Shown piece after piece: positions 1-8,954 of a DNA stretch of 19,401 nucleotides; within the stretch, counting starts at the first letter, position 1; each line of letters opens with the position of its first letter. The notes under the pieces were generated by a model. The model did no database searches and was not told where the DNA came from. It saw only the letters and a list, made by a program, of their open reading frames with translations. The translations under genes were made by a program, and so were the position numbers. Location of the stretch: NCBI GenBank assembly GCA_937900485.1, contig CALCEL010000008.1, positions 1-19,401 of the forward strand. Direction: 5' to 3'. This DNA comes from an uncultured Prevotellaceae bacterium (GTDB taxonomy: Bacteria > Bacteroidota > Bacteroidia > Bacteroidales > Bacteroidaceae).

Positions 1-36
1 GTTATTAATAATTATTAAATATCAAAGAATTCAAAA

Positions 37-70
37 TAGTCGTAGTTGTAGTAGTCGTAGTAGTTGTCGT
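37..70. repeat. Short trinucleotide-like low-complexity repeat
   Basis: The plus strand shows imperfect iterations of GTNGTA (TAGTCGTAGTTGTAGTAGTCG and onward), about 34 bases. The minus strand is a run of TAC/AAC/GAC codons, which gives Tyr, Asn and Asp in one frame and Thr in another. No coding frame around it is intact, so it is recorded only as a repeat. Confidence 0.5.
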
Positions 71-389
71 GTGTAAGACGAGGGCGCAGAGTGAGAAAAC
101 GAGGATGTAGAGTAAGTGAACTGTATGTGCAGGGCGAGAAAAACGATTGCGCTGAATACGCAAACCGAATACGCTGGATGCACTGATCTATGGTACTGAG
201 TGTGTAAAATGCTGAGAATGAGTTTTTGGGGCGGTTTATGACTGTGTGATATACTGTAAACGATGCTCATGCTAATAATGGGGTGCTGTCAGGTCTTAGG
301 CATTTTTGTGGCAGTTACACATAGCCCATGGTCTTGTGATCGGTATCTCCCGTTGCCAGCCCTTATTCGTCAGTGGTATCACTGGCCTA

Positions 390-444
390 CAAAGCAACAA
401 AGTCCGTGGTGTCTATACAGATACCCGGACTTTGTCGTTGTTTG
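390..444 (-). terminator. Strong hairpin, candidate terminator of the long minus-strand operon
   Basis: The arms CAAAGTCCG (398-406) and CGGACTTTG (426-434) pair perfectly. Inside them GGTGTCT and AGATACC pair with one G-T wobble around a four-base loop. Outside them CAAAG-CAA and TTG-TTTG extend the inverted repeat imperfectly, to about 55 bases in total. It starts about 65 bases after the EamA stop codon on the minus strand and is followed there by a moderately T-rich TTGCTTTG rather than a clean T-tract. Operon terminator is the simplest reading; a mobile-element end or an RNA structure is not excluded. Confidence 0.45.
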
Positions 445-508
445 GAAAATGACATGTTGATAGCGATTAGACCTGTGGTAAGCCATCATGCGTCTCGACT
501 TATGCAGT

Positions 509-1426
509 CTATCTGCTTCCGAAGAACAGGAATAACATCGAGAGAAGGACGAGTGCGAGGTCGGTTACCTTCGAACGCAGATTCTTCTCGTGGAAGATTG
601 CGGCGCCAAAGAGGAAGCTTACAATCACAGAACCTCTTCTCACCATGCTCACGATGCTAATCATCGCCCCGTCCATACCCAATGCGTAGAAATACACGAA
701 GTCTGCTGCGGAGAGGAACACGCTGATGAGAATGATGCTCCAGTCCCAATGGAAGGGAGTCGTTTTCTTGTGTGTCGGCCACCAAAGTATGATGAGCATT
801 GCGGACATCATGAAGAACTGGTATATGTTGTACCAAGACTGTACCGCCATCTTGTCCAGTCCCACGCCGTGATTGGCTGGAGAAGCCATGAGGAACTTAT
901 CATACAGTCCACTGATGGCTCCGAGAATGTTAGCGAGTATGACGAATATTATCCATTTGTTATGTCGGAAGTCGATGCCTTCCTTCTTGCTTGAGCGAGA
1001 GAGCATATAGAGACCGACGATGGCGATAATGACACCAATCCATTGGAGTAGATTAAGCTTCTCGGAAAAGAACGTGAGAGCTCCGATCAGCACCATGACC
1101 GGTCTTGTGGCGTTGATAGGTCCGACGATGGTGATTGGAAGATGTTTCAGTCCGAAGTATGCGAACAGCCATGAGCTGAGCACAATGCATGACTTAATCA
1201 GGATATACTTATGCTCGCTCCATCCGTATGAGTGAGTGTAGAAGATGCTGCTGTCGTCAATCAGCCCGTTGTGTGAGCATATTATGAAAGGCAGGAATAT
1301 GAGGCTTGAGAAAAATGTGTTCAGGAGTAAAACGGGAATGACCGCGTTGTCTCTCAGGCTTTTCTTCTTGAAGACGTCGTAGAACCCAAGCAGAAAAGCA
1401 GATGTGAATGCTAGTATCAGCCACAT
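509..1426 (-). CDS. EamA/DMT-family transporter
   Basis: A 305-residue, very hydrophobic protein with about ten predicted membrane helices in two repeated halves of roughly 140 residues, the usual size and architecture of the drug/metabolite transporter (EamA) superfamily. The first half contains the typical GPINATRPV segment ahead of a helix. The second half ends in FLFGAAIFHEKNL followed by a last helix and a short FFGSR tail, which is the classic EamA C-terminal pattern. It would sit in the inner membrane and move a small metabolite; the substrate cannot be read from sequence. The start is the ATG at 1426. It lies 100 bases after truA on the same strand and is probably the last gene of the operon. 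Confidence 0.88.
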   Translation of the reverse strand: MWLILAFTSAFLLGFYDVFKKKSLRDNAVIPVLLLNTFFSSLIFLPFIICSHNGLIDDSSIFYTHSYGWSEHKYILIKSCIVLSSWLFAYFGLKHLPITIVGPINATRPVMVLIGALTFFSEKLNLLQWIGVIIAIVGLYMLSRSSKKEGIDFRHNKWIIFVILANILGAISGLYDKFLMASPANHGVGLDKMAVQSWYNIYQFFMMSAMLIILWWPTHKKTTPFHWDWSIILISVFLSAADFVYFYALGMDGAMISIVSMVRRGSVIVSFLFGAAIFHEKNLRSKVTDLALVLLSMLFLFFGSR

Positions 1427-1526
1427 TGTCGTGATAGTTTTTTGTTAATAATATAGTTCTTTTTACCTTAATATATTTGTATGATGTGACTTCACAGTGC
1501 TGACTGCCCATACTCTTATGGTCCTG

Positions 1527-2264
1527 TCAGTATGTCACGTCCGCGAGAAAGAGAGCGTTACCTGGCACGCTGCTACCGGCGGTGCATCGGTCTTTCTTCT
1601 CGATGACAGAGCGGAAGTCATCTATTGTCAGTACTCCTCGTCCCACATCTATCAGCGTGCCGACAATCGCCCGTACCATGTTACGCAGGAACCTGTCGGC
1701 CCGGATGGTGAAGCACCATTTATTTTCGGCTATCTCATCCCAGTGAGCCTCCATGATGACACAGTTATTAGTCTTCACGTCAGTATGCAGTTTGGAGAAA
1801 GAGGTGAAGTCCTTGTATTCGAACAGTACCTTAGCCGCCTCGTTCATGAGTCCAAAGTCCAGAGCCTGAGGATACCTGTAGGCGAACTGCTCAAAAGGAG
1901 ACTTCTCAGTGGTGATGTAATAGTGATACATCCTTGACTTGGCGGAGAATCTGGCGTGCATGTCGTCGTCCACCGCGCGTATTTCTTTTATGGCGATGTC
2001 CGGCGGAAGGAATTTGTTGAGTCTGTAATGTAGCTGCCGTAGGTCATCGTCAGATAACGGAGTCACAGAGTAGTCGAAGTGTGCCACCATTTTTGAAGCG
2101 TTCACTCCGGCGTCCGTACGTCCGGCTCCGACCACCTCTGTGACAGTCCTAAGCAGGGTGGTCAGTGCGCGGTTAAGCTCCGACTGTACTGTGATACATC
2201 CTGGCTGCACTTGCCATCCGTGATACCTCGCCCCATTATATGATAATGTGATGAAAAATCTCAT
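1527..2264 (-). CDS. truA: tRNA pseudouridine(38-40) synthase TruA
   Basis: Converts uridines 38-40 in the anticodon arm of many tRNAs to pseudouridine, in the cytoplasm. The 245-residue length is normal for the family. The N-terminus has the RFFITLSYNGARYHGWQVQP-type signature. The catalytic aspartate is D51 in GAGRTDAGV. The second conserved block is LPPDIAIKEI...FHARFSA-like (here MHARFSAKSRMYHYY), and the C-terminal RFLRNMVRAIVGTLIDVG segment is also typical. Its start codon overlaps the stop of the upstream MATE gene by four bases (ATGA), which indicates translational coupling. A housekeeping tRNA-modification gene at the end of a membrane/peptidase operon probably reflects shared transcription rather than shared function. 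Confidence 0.96.
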   Translation of the reverse strand: MRFFITLSYNGARYHGWQVQPGCITVQSELNRALTTLLRTVTEVVGAGRTDAGVNASKMVAHFDYSVTPLSDDDLRQLHYRLNKFLPPDIAIKEIRAVDDDMHARFSAKSRMYHYYITTEKSPFEQFAYRYPQALDFGLMNEAAKVLFEYKDFTSFSKLHTDVKTNNCVIMEAHWDEIAENKWCFTIRADRFLRNMVRAIVGTLIDVGRGVLTIDDFRSVIEKKDRCTAGSSVPGNALFLADVTY

Positions 2265-3679
2265 GGTGTGACTCTGTTATGAAAGAAAATCCTATGTAAC
2301 ACGCTGTTTTTCCTCACCTCAGGAATATGTAACTTACGTTTGTTCTTGTAGAACTGCATCAGCATGATAGCGGCGATGATTGTGCATATTCCGTCAGCCG
2401 CAGTAATGCTAAGCCATACACCATTCGTGCCCCAGATCTCCGGGAAGACGATGAGGAACGGTATGAGGAACACCAGCTGTCTGCTCACGCTTATGAAGAT
2501 ACTTTTCTTTGCCATGCCGATGCTCTGGAAGAAGTTAGCCACGACAATCTGGAAGCCAACTACAGGTGACATGAACACTATGATACGCATTCCCTCAATA
2601 GTGATTTTTGTGAGCTTAGGGTCAGATGTGAACCAGCTGACCGGATATTGCGGGAAGAACTCGCTGACCACGAATGACACGCACATGATGGCGGTGGCGA
2701 GGAAGACGGATTTCTTCAAAACCTCGTCGACACGTTCAAACTGTTTAGCTCCGAAGTTATAACCGGCAATCGGTTGCATTCCCTGACACACTCCCATCAC
2801 AATCATCACGAATAGGAAGGTTATTCCGTTCACGATGCCGTAGGCGGCGATGGCGAGGTCACCTCCATGATTTGTCAGGCCCTTGTTTATGAAAATAACG
2901 ACAAGGCAAGCGCACATCTGCATGCAGAAAGGTGACAGACCGATTGAGAAAATCTTACGTACTATCACCTTACGCAGGCTGAATATGCCGCGATGGAGAT
3001 GCAATAGGTCGTTATTGTTGCTCAGCTTGTATAGGACAAACGCCAAAGCGCACATCTGGGCGATGACCGTGGCTATCGCCGCACCCTGAATGCCGAGTCC
3101 CATCTTAAAGATGAAAATAGGGTCGAGAATACTGTTTATCAATACCGTGCTGATTGTCGCCGTCATAGCCACATTAGGATGTCCTGTCGCCCTGAGTGCC
3201 GAGTTCAGACCCAGGTACAGGTGAGTCACCACGTTGCCGCAAAGTATGATGAACATATACTCGTATGCGTACTGGTAGGTGTTCTCGCTGGCACCGAAGA
3301 ACGTGAGGAGCGGGTGTATGAACAATAGTCCGAGTACTCCTATGACGACACCAATGATGATGTTCAGCGTCACCAGATTACCGAGTGTGCGTTCAGCGCC
3401 CTCATAGTCCTTCTGACCTTGCTTGATGGACATCAGCGTGCTGGCTCCGACACCCACCATGGCTCCGAATGCCGCAGAGAGGTTCATCACCGGGAAGGTC
3501 ACAGCGAGACCTCCCAGAGATAACGTTCCTATGTTGGGGATATGTCCGATAAAAATCCTGTCGACCATGTTATACAATGATGACGCCATCATCGCCACGA
3601 TAGCCGGTAGGGCGTACTTTATCAGAAGGTTTCCTATAGGTGACGTGCCCAGTTCTTTTGTTCTGTTGTTTATTTGCAT
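2261..3679 (-). CDS. MATE-family multidrug/metabolite efflux transporter
   Basis: A 472-residue protein with twelve predicted membrane helices in two homologous MatE halves, the standard MATE size. Diagnostic segments are the N-terminal LLIKYALPAIVAMMASSLYNMVDRIFIGH, quoted here only for position (about residues 18-46), the GLNSALRATGHPN loop near the middle of the first half, and the second-half GVCQGMQPIAGYNFGA motif. These resemble the MepA-like branch, in which cations are exchanged for drugs across the inner membrane. The start is the ATG at 3679, 12 bases after the S9 peptidase stop, and its end overlaps truA by four bases. Substrate unknown. Confidence 0.93.
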   Translation of the reverse strand: MQINNRTKELGTSPIGNLLIKYALPAIVAMMASSLYNMVDRIFIGHIPNIGTLSLGGLAVTFPVMNLSAAFGAMVGVGASTLMSIKQGQKDYEGAERTLGNLVTLNIIIGVVIGVLGLLFIHPLLTFFGASENTYQYAYEYMFIILCGNVVTHLYLGLNSALRATGHPNVAMTATISTVLINSILDPIFIFKMGLGIQGAAIATVIAQMCALAFVLYKLSNNNDLLHLHRGIFSLRKVIVRKIFSIGLSPFCMQMCACLVVIFINKGLTNHGGDLAIAAYGIVNGITFLFVMIVMGVCQGMQPIAGYNFGAKQFERVDEVLKKSVFLATAIMCVSFVVSEFFPQYPVSWFTSDPKLTKITIEGMRIIVFMSPVVGFQIVVANFFQSIGMAKKSIFISVSRQLVFLIPFLIVFPEIWGTNGVWLSITAADGICTIIAAIMLMQFYKNKRKLHIPEVRKNSVLHRIFFHNRVTP

Positions 3680-3691
3680 AATATTAATGTT

Positions 3692-5827
3692 TTATTTTAC
3701 GTCTTTCCATAACGGCGGATCGATGCCCATGAGGTTCTTCACAAAGAAGTCATATCTCTTATGTTCTCCGTAGCTCTCTCCCATAGTGTGGTGCGCCCCT
3801 GTTATGAGGAGGAACTCAAAGTCTTTGTGTGCCTTCTCCAATGCGTTCACCACCTGATATGATGATGAAGGGTCCACGTTGTCATCCATCTCACCTACTA
3901 CCAGCATCAGTTTTCCCTGTAGCTTGCTGGCGTTCTCCACGTTTGAGCATTCTATGTATGAGCTGTCCACAGGATAACCCATCCATTGTTCGTTCCACCA
4001 TATCTTGTCCATTCTGTTGTCGTGACATCCGCATGCTGAATATCCGACCTTATAGAAGTCTGGGTGGAAGAGCAGTGCGCCCAGCGCCTCCTGACCTCCG
4101 GCGGAGCATCCGTAGATACCCATTCTCTCGATGTCCATGTAAGGATATCTCTTCGCTGCAGCCTTGATCCATTCCATGCGGTCCGGGAATCCGGCGTCTT
4201 TAAGATTCTTATAACAAACCTGTTCGAACTCGAGACTTCTATATGATGTCGTCATGGCGTCAAGCTGCACCACAATGAATCCTAACTCGGTGAGGTCGTC
4301 CATGTCCCACAGCCAAGGAGTGAAATCCTTCGGCACATACTGACTGCCAGGGCCAGAATAGATATACTCGATGACAGGATACTTTTTGTTCGGGTCGAAG
4401 TTCCTCGGGCGTCTGATCAGTCCCCACATGTCCGTCTTACCGTCTCTTCCCGGAGCCACGAAGACCTCCGGCTTGGTCCATCCGTTCTCCTTGAGTCTGC
4501 TGATGTCGGCCACCTCCAGCGTCTTTATCAATTTTCCGTTGACAGCAGAGCGTAAGACGGTCACAGGTGCCATGTCGACTGAAGAGTAGGTGTCGATGAT
4601 TGTTTTTTGACTGCCGCTGAGAGTCACCTTGTGGTTTCCACGCTCAGGTGTGAGTGATGTGAGGTTCTTACCATTGAGGCTGACGCGGTAGAAGTGTATG
4701 TTGTACGGGTCCTCCTCTTTGATCTCACCGTCAAGGTTGGTGGCTACCACACCCATGTTAGCGCAGTTCATGCCGTTTGCAGAGAAGATGACGTATCCGT
4801 TACCTTTCTTGTCTATCTCATAGTGTATGACGTCTCTGACCCAGTAGTTACCTTTTGTTATCTGTGTCAGTTTGTTCTTCTTCCTGTTATACACATACAG
4901 ATGAGCGTGTCCATCTCTATCACTTTTCCAGAGTATGTTGTTCTCATCGAGGTCTCTCCTGAGATTTCTGGAGTACGCCACGTATTTGTCGTTCTTCTCC
5001 TCGATGAGTGTCTTGACGTTTCCTGTCAGGTCCATCTCCAGTACTCTGTATGTCTTATGTCCTCTCTCGTTGAACTCGAAAGTGAGCGTCTTTCCTCCTT
5101 TGTCCCATCTCGGTAACTCGACGTAATATTGACTGGCAAACAGTGATGTGGACTTAGGGTATATTGTTTTCTTGCCGAAGACGTCGACGATGACAGGTAT
5201 CCTGTAATTAAGTGAGTCTCCCGGCTTTGCGTATTCTTGTTTTGAGTATTTCGGCTGAACCTGGTCATTCGGTGATGACAGAGTGTAGGTCACATAGCGC
5301 TTAGGAGCAGGTTTGATGAGCACTGTGGCGTAGTACTTACCATCCTCAGACCATGAGCCCCATGATGAGTAGTAGCATGCGTCGACACCATCTGTCGTTA
5401 TCTGCGTATCGCCGCCTTTTGCGTTATGTAAGAACAGGTTATTGTCTTTATGTATGATGGTGAGGCTGTTGTCGACAGGTGATGCTGCGTTGCCGTCCTT
5501 CTCGTCACGCACCTCCATCCAGTGGTGGTACTCTCCGCTCTCGTGTCTTTTCCTGTCTTTTTTTTTGGGGTCGTTGATACGTGACTTCTCACCGTTGGTC
5601 TCGTTGACCTTGTACCAGACTGTGCTGTCACCATTGTAAACGGAGTACTGGAAGTAACCGTTTTCCGTTTCCCAAGTCGGGAAGACATTGACGAATCCGT
5701 TGGCGACTTTATTGCTGTATCTCGCTCTCACGGCGAAGGCGTCTTTGTAATTTTGTATCGTTCCTTGTGCGCTAATATCTGTTATCGTCGCCGCACATAA
5801 GATAAAGGATAATAGTGTCTTGTTCAT
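3692..5827 (-). CDS. Secreted S9-family (DPP IV-like) dipeptidyl peptidase
   Basis: A serine peptidase of the prolyl oligopeptidase family that would remove dipeptides from peptide N-termini in the periplasm. I choose the ATG at 5827 (711 aa), not the in-frame ATG at 5875, because 5827 begins a clean signal peptide (MNKTLLSFILCAATITDISA, cleavage before QG). The upstream extension is Lys/His-rich and would spoil it. The N-terminal beta-propeller carries the DPPIV_N-type WKSDRDGHAHLYVY repeat. The C-terminal alpha/beta-hydrolase domain has the nucleophile in YGCSAGG (about S575), the acid in GEMDDNVDP (about D648) and the histidine in GAHHTMG (about H679/680). It starts 54 bases after the DUF6057-like gene on the same strand. 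Confidence 0.92.
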   Translation of the reverse strand: MNKTLLSFILCAATITDISAQGTIQNYKDAFAVRARYSNKVANGFVNVFPTWETENGYFQYSVYNGDSTVWYKVNETNGEKSRINDPKKKDRKRHESGEYHHWMEVRDEKDGNAASPVDNSLTIIHKDNNLFLHNAKGGDTQITTDGVDACYYSSWGSWSEDGKYYATVLIKPAPKRYVTYTLSSPNDQVQPKYSKQEYAKPGDSLNYRIPVIVDVFGKKTIYPKSTSLFASQYYVELPRWDKGGKTLTFEFNERGHKTYRVLEMDLTGNVKTLIEEKNDKYVAYSRNLRRDLDENNILWKSDRDGHAHLYVYNRKKNKLTQITKGNYWVRDVIHYEIDKKGNGYVIFSANGMNCANMGVVATNLDGEIKEEDPYNIHFYRVSLNGKNLTSLTPERGNHKVTLSGSQKTIIDTYSSVDMAPVTVLRSAVNGKLIKTLEVADISRLKENGWTKPEVFVAPGRDGKTDMWGLIRRPRNFDPNKKYPVIEYIYSGPGSQYVPKDFTPWLWDMDDLTELGFIVVQLDAMTTSYRSLEFEQVCYKNLKDAGFPDRMEWIKAAAKRYPYMDIERMGIYGCSAGGQEALGALLFHPDFYKVGYSACGCHDNRMDKIWWNEQWMGYPVDSSYIECSNVENASKLQGKLMLVVGEMDDNVDPSSSYQVVNALEKAHKDFEFLLITGAHHTMGESYGEHKRYDFFVKNLMGIDPPLWKDVK

Positions 5828-5881
5828 TTTATGTTTATGTTTATTTTTATTATATATAATGAATATTGTGGACAATGCCCG

Positions 5882-7393
5882 TTAATAAATATTGAAGTCT
5901 GTATAGAAATAGTAGTACCACCAGTACGTGTCACCATACAATCCTCTCATCCTCTTACCCTTCTCCTCATCGCTCACCCCTTGTTTTGTGAGTTCGTTGT
6001 AGTCACGCACGAAGGAGTTATACCTCTCTGTGATGATGTTGTCGAAGGGAAAGTCATTCAACTCGACGGGAGAGTTTTCCTGTGTGCATAAGAGTATTGC
6101 TCCTTCCTGGAAGAGATGAGGGATGGCTTGTCCCTGATGTCTTTTCACGTAGTTGTAGAAATGTAGACAGAAAGCGTAGTCATCCTCATACCACAGTGAC
6201 AAGGTCATGATCACCTCCTCGAGTTTTGGCGTCGTCGGGTAGACGAGGTCAGAGAAGTGCTCCAACAGCCATTTCTCGCATAGTCCGTTGTCAATGTCCA
6301 GCAGGTTCACGTCCTCATTGAGTAGGGGAGCGATATTCTGGAACTCTTGTGACTTGATGAGGTTCGAGCTGTGTTTTATGTGGCTTTCCTGCTGCTCTGC
6401 CCAAGTCCTGTGGAAGGTGGTGGCCTTCAACAAAGTGATGTATTTTCTCGCCACATCAAACTCCTGATTCAGGATTGAGCATCTGATGAGCATCTTAAGC
6501 TCCTTGACGCTCATACCGTACTCGACGCTGTTCTCTATTGCCCATCTGTACGCGTTGTTTATCTGTCCAAACTGATAATATATCATGGACGCTCCGAGCT
6601 GTGAGATGTGTATGTTCAGAGAGTCAGGTGTCTGGGGTACGACGCCACAGTTGTTCGTGGTGAACATCTCAGTCATACGTCCTGTGTGCATGAGAGCTAT
6701 GTTCTTGTACAAAACCATGAGGTTGGTCGGCTCATTGACATCCTTCATCTCACCTATGACATTATCCCACCTGCATTCGTCTATCGCCCTGTACATCTTC
6801 ATCTCGTGGTATAACCTCTTGTCGGGAACTTCGAGGCTGTAGATCTTAAACACAGGACGCAGGATGAGCGCAGCCAGTATGACAGCGATAACTCCGGCAG
6901 AGACATTGATAACCCTTTCGTTCTGTTTTGGTTTGGCTAAAGCCATCACGGAAGTCGTGGCCACGTGAGCGAAGGTGACGGTCACGAATATGCTCACTGC
7001 CTGTGCAAACGGAAATCCTGGTTGTTTGCAGTAGTATATCCAATATCCCATGAAGTATATGGATAACAGTTGTGCGGCGACGGGAATAATGGCTATCGCA
7101 CTATATATTCCGTGAAGTCTGAACATGTGCGATATCACGTAGAAAGTCATTATCCAGATGGCGATAAGCAGTGTCGTGCCGAGCCATGGGATGAAAAAAA
7201 ACTGAGTCAGATAACAACCAATCCATGTCCACAAGCCGTTCATACTGGTTACGGTTGTGGACATGAATGTGTTTCCCTTTATAAATATAGAGCTGTTTTG
7301 CAGCTCATACAGCAACTCGCTATGACTGAGTAATAGAGTAGCAGCTATTACGGAGAACGTGATTGCTGTCAGCGTCTTGACTTTGTCTCTCAT
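5882..7393 (-). CDS. DUF6057-like membrane protein, short paralog
   Basis: A 503-residue protein with an N-terminal set of roughly five hydrophobic segments (helix near residues 10-30, WLGTTLLIAIWIMTFYVIS, the following helix ending GYWIYY, then two more). A soluble helical domain of about 310 residues follows, with a TPR-like look. It is a clear paralog of the gene at 8955-10931. Shared landmarks are W-x-G-x-YLTQ-(Y/F)-F-(Y/F)-IP, GYW(I/V)YY, MYRA(I/V), MVL(Y/F)KNIAL, YRWAIENSVE(Y/F)G and a C-terminal GDT-(Y/F)-W-(Y/F)-(Y/F)-(Y/F). It lacks several membrane helices present in the long paralog. Its ATG overlaps the stop of the heme-motif lipoprotein gene by four bases. I assign it to DUF6057 from memory of the family; function unknown. 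Confidence 0.8.
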   Translation of the reverse strand: MRDKVKTLTAITFSVIAATLLLSHSELLYELQNSSIFIKGNTFMSTTVTSMNGLWTWIGCYLTQFFFIPWLGTTLLIAIWIMTFYVISHMFRLHGIYSAIAIIPVAAQLLSIYFMGYWIYYCKQPGFPFAQAVSIFVTVTFAHVATTSVMALAKPKQNERVINVSAGVIAVILAALILRPVFKIYSLEVPDKRLYHEMKMYRAIDECRWDNVIGEMKDVNEPTNLMVLYKNIALMHTGRMTEMFTTNNCGVVPQTPDSLNIHISQLGASMIYYQFGQINNAYRWAIENSVEYGMSVKELKMLIRCSILNQEFDVARKYITLLKATTFHRTWAEQQESHIKHSSNLIKSQEFQNIAPLLNEDVNLLDIDNGLCEKWLLEHFSDLVYPTTPKLEEVIMTLSLWYEDDYAFCLHFYNYVKRHQGQAIPHLFQEGAILLCTQENSPVELNDFPFDNIITERYNSFVRDYNELTKQGVSDEEKGKRMRGLYGDTYWWYYYFYTDFNIY

Positions 7394-8925
7394 TTTTTGA
7401 ATATCGCTTTCTTGGCTTCCGTCTTGGCCACAGAGGCGAACTCATGCGGTGTGACTTTGACCGGCTCTTTCATGAATTCCGGTCTGTTGAAGCTTCGTAG
7501 CTGATAAGTGTAGAAATTAGGATTTTTCTGTGGCAGCTCAAATGCCTTATGTACCTTACCTTTTTTGTCAAAGTATGCGATGTATGGTCTTGTGTAGTTG
7601 CCGTCGTCACGTCGGCTCTCACACATAAGCCATCGTCCGTTGCTTGACCATACAGGGTAGCTCTCTGCTCTCTCACTGTTCATCGCCTTGGTGTCAACCA
7701 TCTCACCTGTCTTGAGGTCAATAATCCTTATGTCCGCCTCTGGATGCCAGATGTGGAAACATCCCCAGTTTCCCTCTGCGAACGCTATGTATCTTCCGTC
7801 AGGACTCACGCGAGGCAGTGTGGCGCTCTTGTCGTTTTGAGTGGCGGAGTAGACGAGCTCTCTCTTGCCGAAGGTACGAGTGTCAGGGTTGAATGACTTC
7901 TTGTACACGTCATACTTGCATTCCTTATACCTTTGTATCATCTCCGTCTCCTTCTTCACTCTGACGGTGTCCAGATTAGTCGTGTCGGAGACGCTGCTGG
8001 TTCCGTAGTAATGGAAGTTGGCGGAACAGAAATACAGTGTCTTGCCGTCAGCGGACCATGTAGGGAAAATTTCCAACTCGTCCTCAGCGTTTTCAATGTA
8101 AGACACCTCGTTCTTGTCCACGTCATACAGGATGAGGTCAGACTCTGTGTCCTGAACCTCAATCTTCGCCACGTCCTTAGTGTGGAATGACTGACCAGTC
8201 TTATTCGTTGAGAAAGCGATGATGTTGAGTGTCGGATGCCAAGCCGGGTAGACACCTGCGCTGATAGTCTCTTCCGTCTTCAGGTCCACCTTCTCAATCT
8301 TATCGCCGTTCACAATCATCGTTCCGCCGTAACTCTGTCTCATGTGGAACAGCATGTGGTCAGTCTTATAGTTCTGGTATGAGTGGCAGTTGATACATTG
8401 TCCGTCTTGCTCAGTCTGCACTAGCATATTACTGTAGATGTCGTCATTCTCATAGTTGGTTATGTTTCTCTGCTCGATGTACAGCGACTCATAAGCCACG
8501 TAGGAAGGTTGGATGAGACGGTATGACACATACGGGTCAATATCCTCCTCAGCCACGCTTATGGTGAATGTCTTGTATGATGTCCATTTACCGTTCTTTG
8601 CCGTGAAGACGTCCACTTTTATGTCTTTGCCTTTCGCTGCGGCAAGAATATCCTTCCATTCGTCCTCGTCGATCATTATGTTGTTCTTCTCTCCGTAAAC
8701 CTTCTCTCCACCCGGGTAGGTGAATCGAGCCACCGCCTCGCTCGCGTCCTCCTGCACCGTGAAGTTGACAGGTGCGATGTTGGACGGAATAGTGACGTTG
8801 GTGTAGTCCGGGAAGATATGTGGCTCAGCGTCCTTCTTGGAATATGAGTCTGGCACGGACGGTTGTCCGCATGATATCATGACAAAAGCTGTTGCCACAG
8901 CGCAAATGATGTTATGTCTGGTCAT
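7390..8925 (-). CDS. Lipoprotein with CXXCH heme motif and PD40/TolB-like propeller
   Basis: A 511-residue protein starting with a lipoprotein signal peptide; the lipobox-like MISC places the lipidated cysteine at C19. A beta-rich N-terminal region (about 40-125) precedes a single heme c attachment motif, CINCH (C177-H181), followed by several Met/His residues (MLFHM) that could supply the second iron ligand. The remainder contains at least four PD40/WD40-like blades: YPAWHPTLNIIAFS (about 226), FPTWSADGKTLYFCS (287), LPRVSPDGRYIAFAEG (370) and YPVWSSNGRWLMCES (423). It probably sits on the periplasmic face of a membrane. It lies between two DUF6057-like paralogs and overlaps the second by ATGA. 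Covalent heme binding is inferred from the motif only; partner and reaction are unknown. Confidence 0.82.
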   Translation of the reverse strand: MTRHNIICAVATAFVMISCGQPSVPDSYSKKDAEPHIFPDYTNVTIPSNIAPVNFTVQEDASEAVARFTYPGGEKVYGEKNNIMIDEDEWKDILAAAKGKDIKVDVFTAKNGKWTSYKTFTISVAEEDIDPYVSYRLIQPSYVAYESLYIEQRNITNYENDDIYSNMLVQTEQDGQCINCHSYQNYKTDHMLFHMRQSYGGTMIVNGDKIEKVDLKTEETISAGVYPAWHPTLNIIAFSTNKTGQSFHTKDVAKIEVQDTESDLILYDVDKNEVSYIENAEDELEIFPTWSADGKTLYFCSANFHYYGTSSVSDTTNLDTVRVKKETEMIQRYKECKYDVYKKSFNPDTRTFGKRELVYSATQNDKSATLPRVSPDGRYIAFAEGNWGCFHIWHPEADIRIIDLKTGEMVDTKAMNSERAESYPVWSSNGRWLMCESRRDDGNYTRPYIAYFDKKGKVHKAFELPQKNPNFYTYQLRSFNRPEFMKEPVKVTPHEFASVAKTEAKKAIFKK

Positions 8926-8954
8926 AATGAGATATATTCTTAGTTAGAGTGATA

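Larger units (their letters stand above)
1..508. other. Left-end stretch without a convincing gene
   Basis: No open frame here looks like a protein. The short frames on both strands are low in complexity and lack a recognisable domain. The visible content is an AT-rich first 35 bases, a TAG/TCG-type trinucleotide repeat at 37-70, a small inverted repeat CAGTG-GTAT-CACTG at 371-384, and the strong hairpin at 390-444. Read on the minus strand, the trinucleotide repeat would encode an aromatic tail ending ...YFEFFDI before a TAA. That frame has no usable start and is closed by a stop near 270, so at best it is a decayed gene end. Confidence 0.5.

Noticed and set aside
31..270. Minus-strand open frame of 79 codons at the left end
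   Set aside because: Compositionally biased (Ser/His/Leu), no domain, and its tail is only the trinucleotide repeat read in one frame; a neighbouring frame is equally open but has no start.
263..660. Plus-strand frames in the left-end stretch
   Set aside because: They run through the hairpin and into the antisense strand of the EamA gene and show no protein-like conservation pattern.
5828..5875. Upstream ATG of the S9 peptidase
   Set aside because: It adds 16 Lys/Asn/His-rich residues in front of a textbook signal peptide and starts only 6 bases from the preceding stop.
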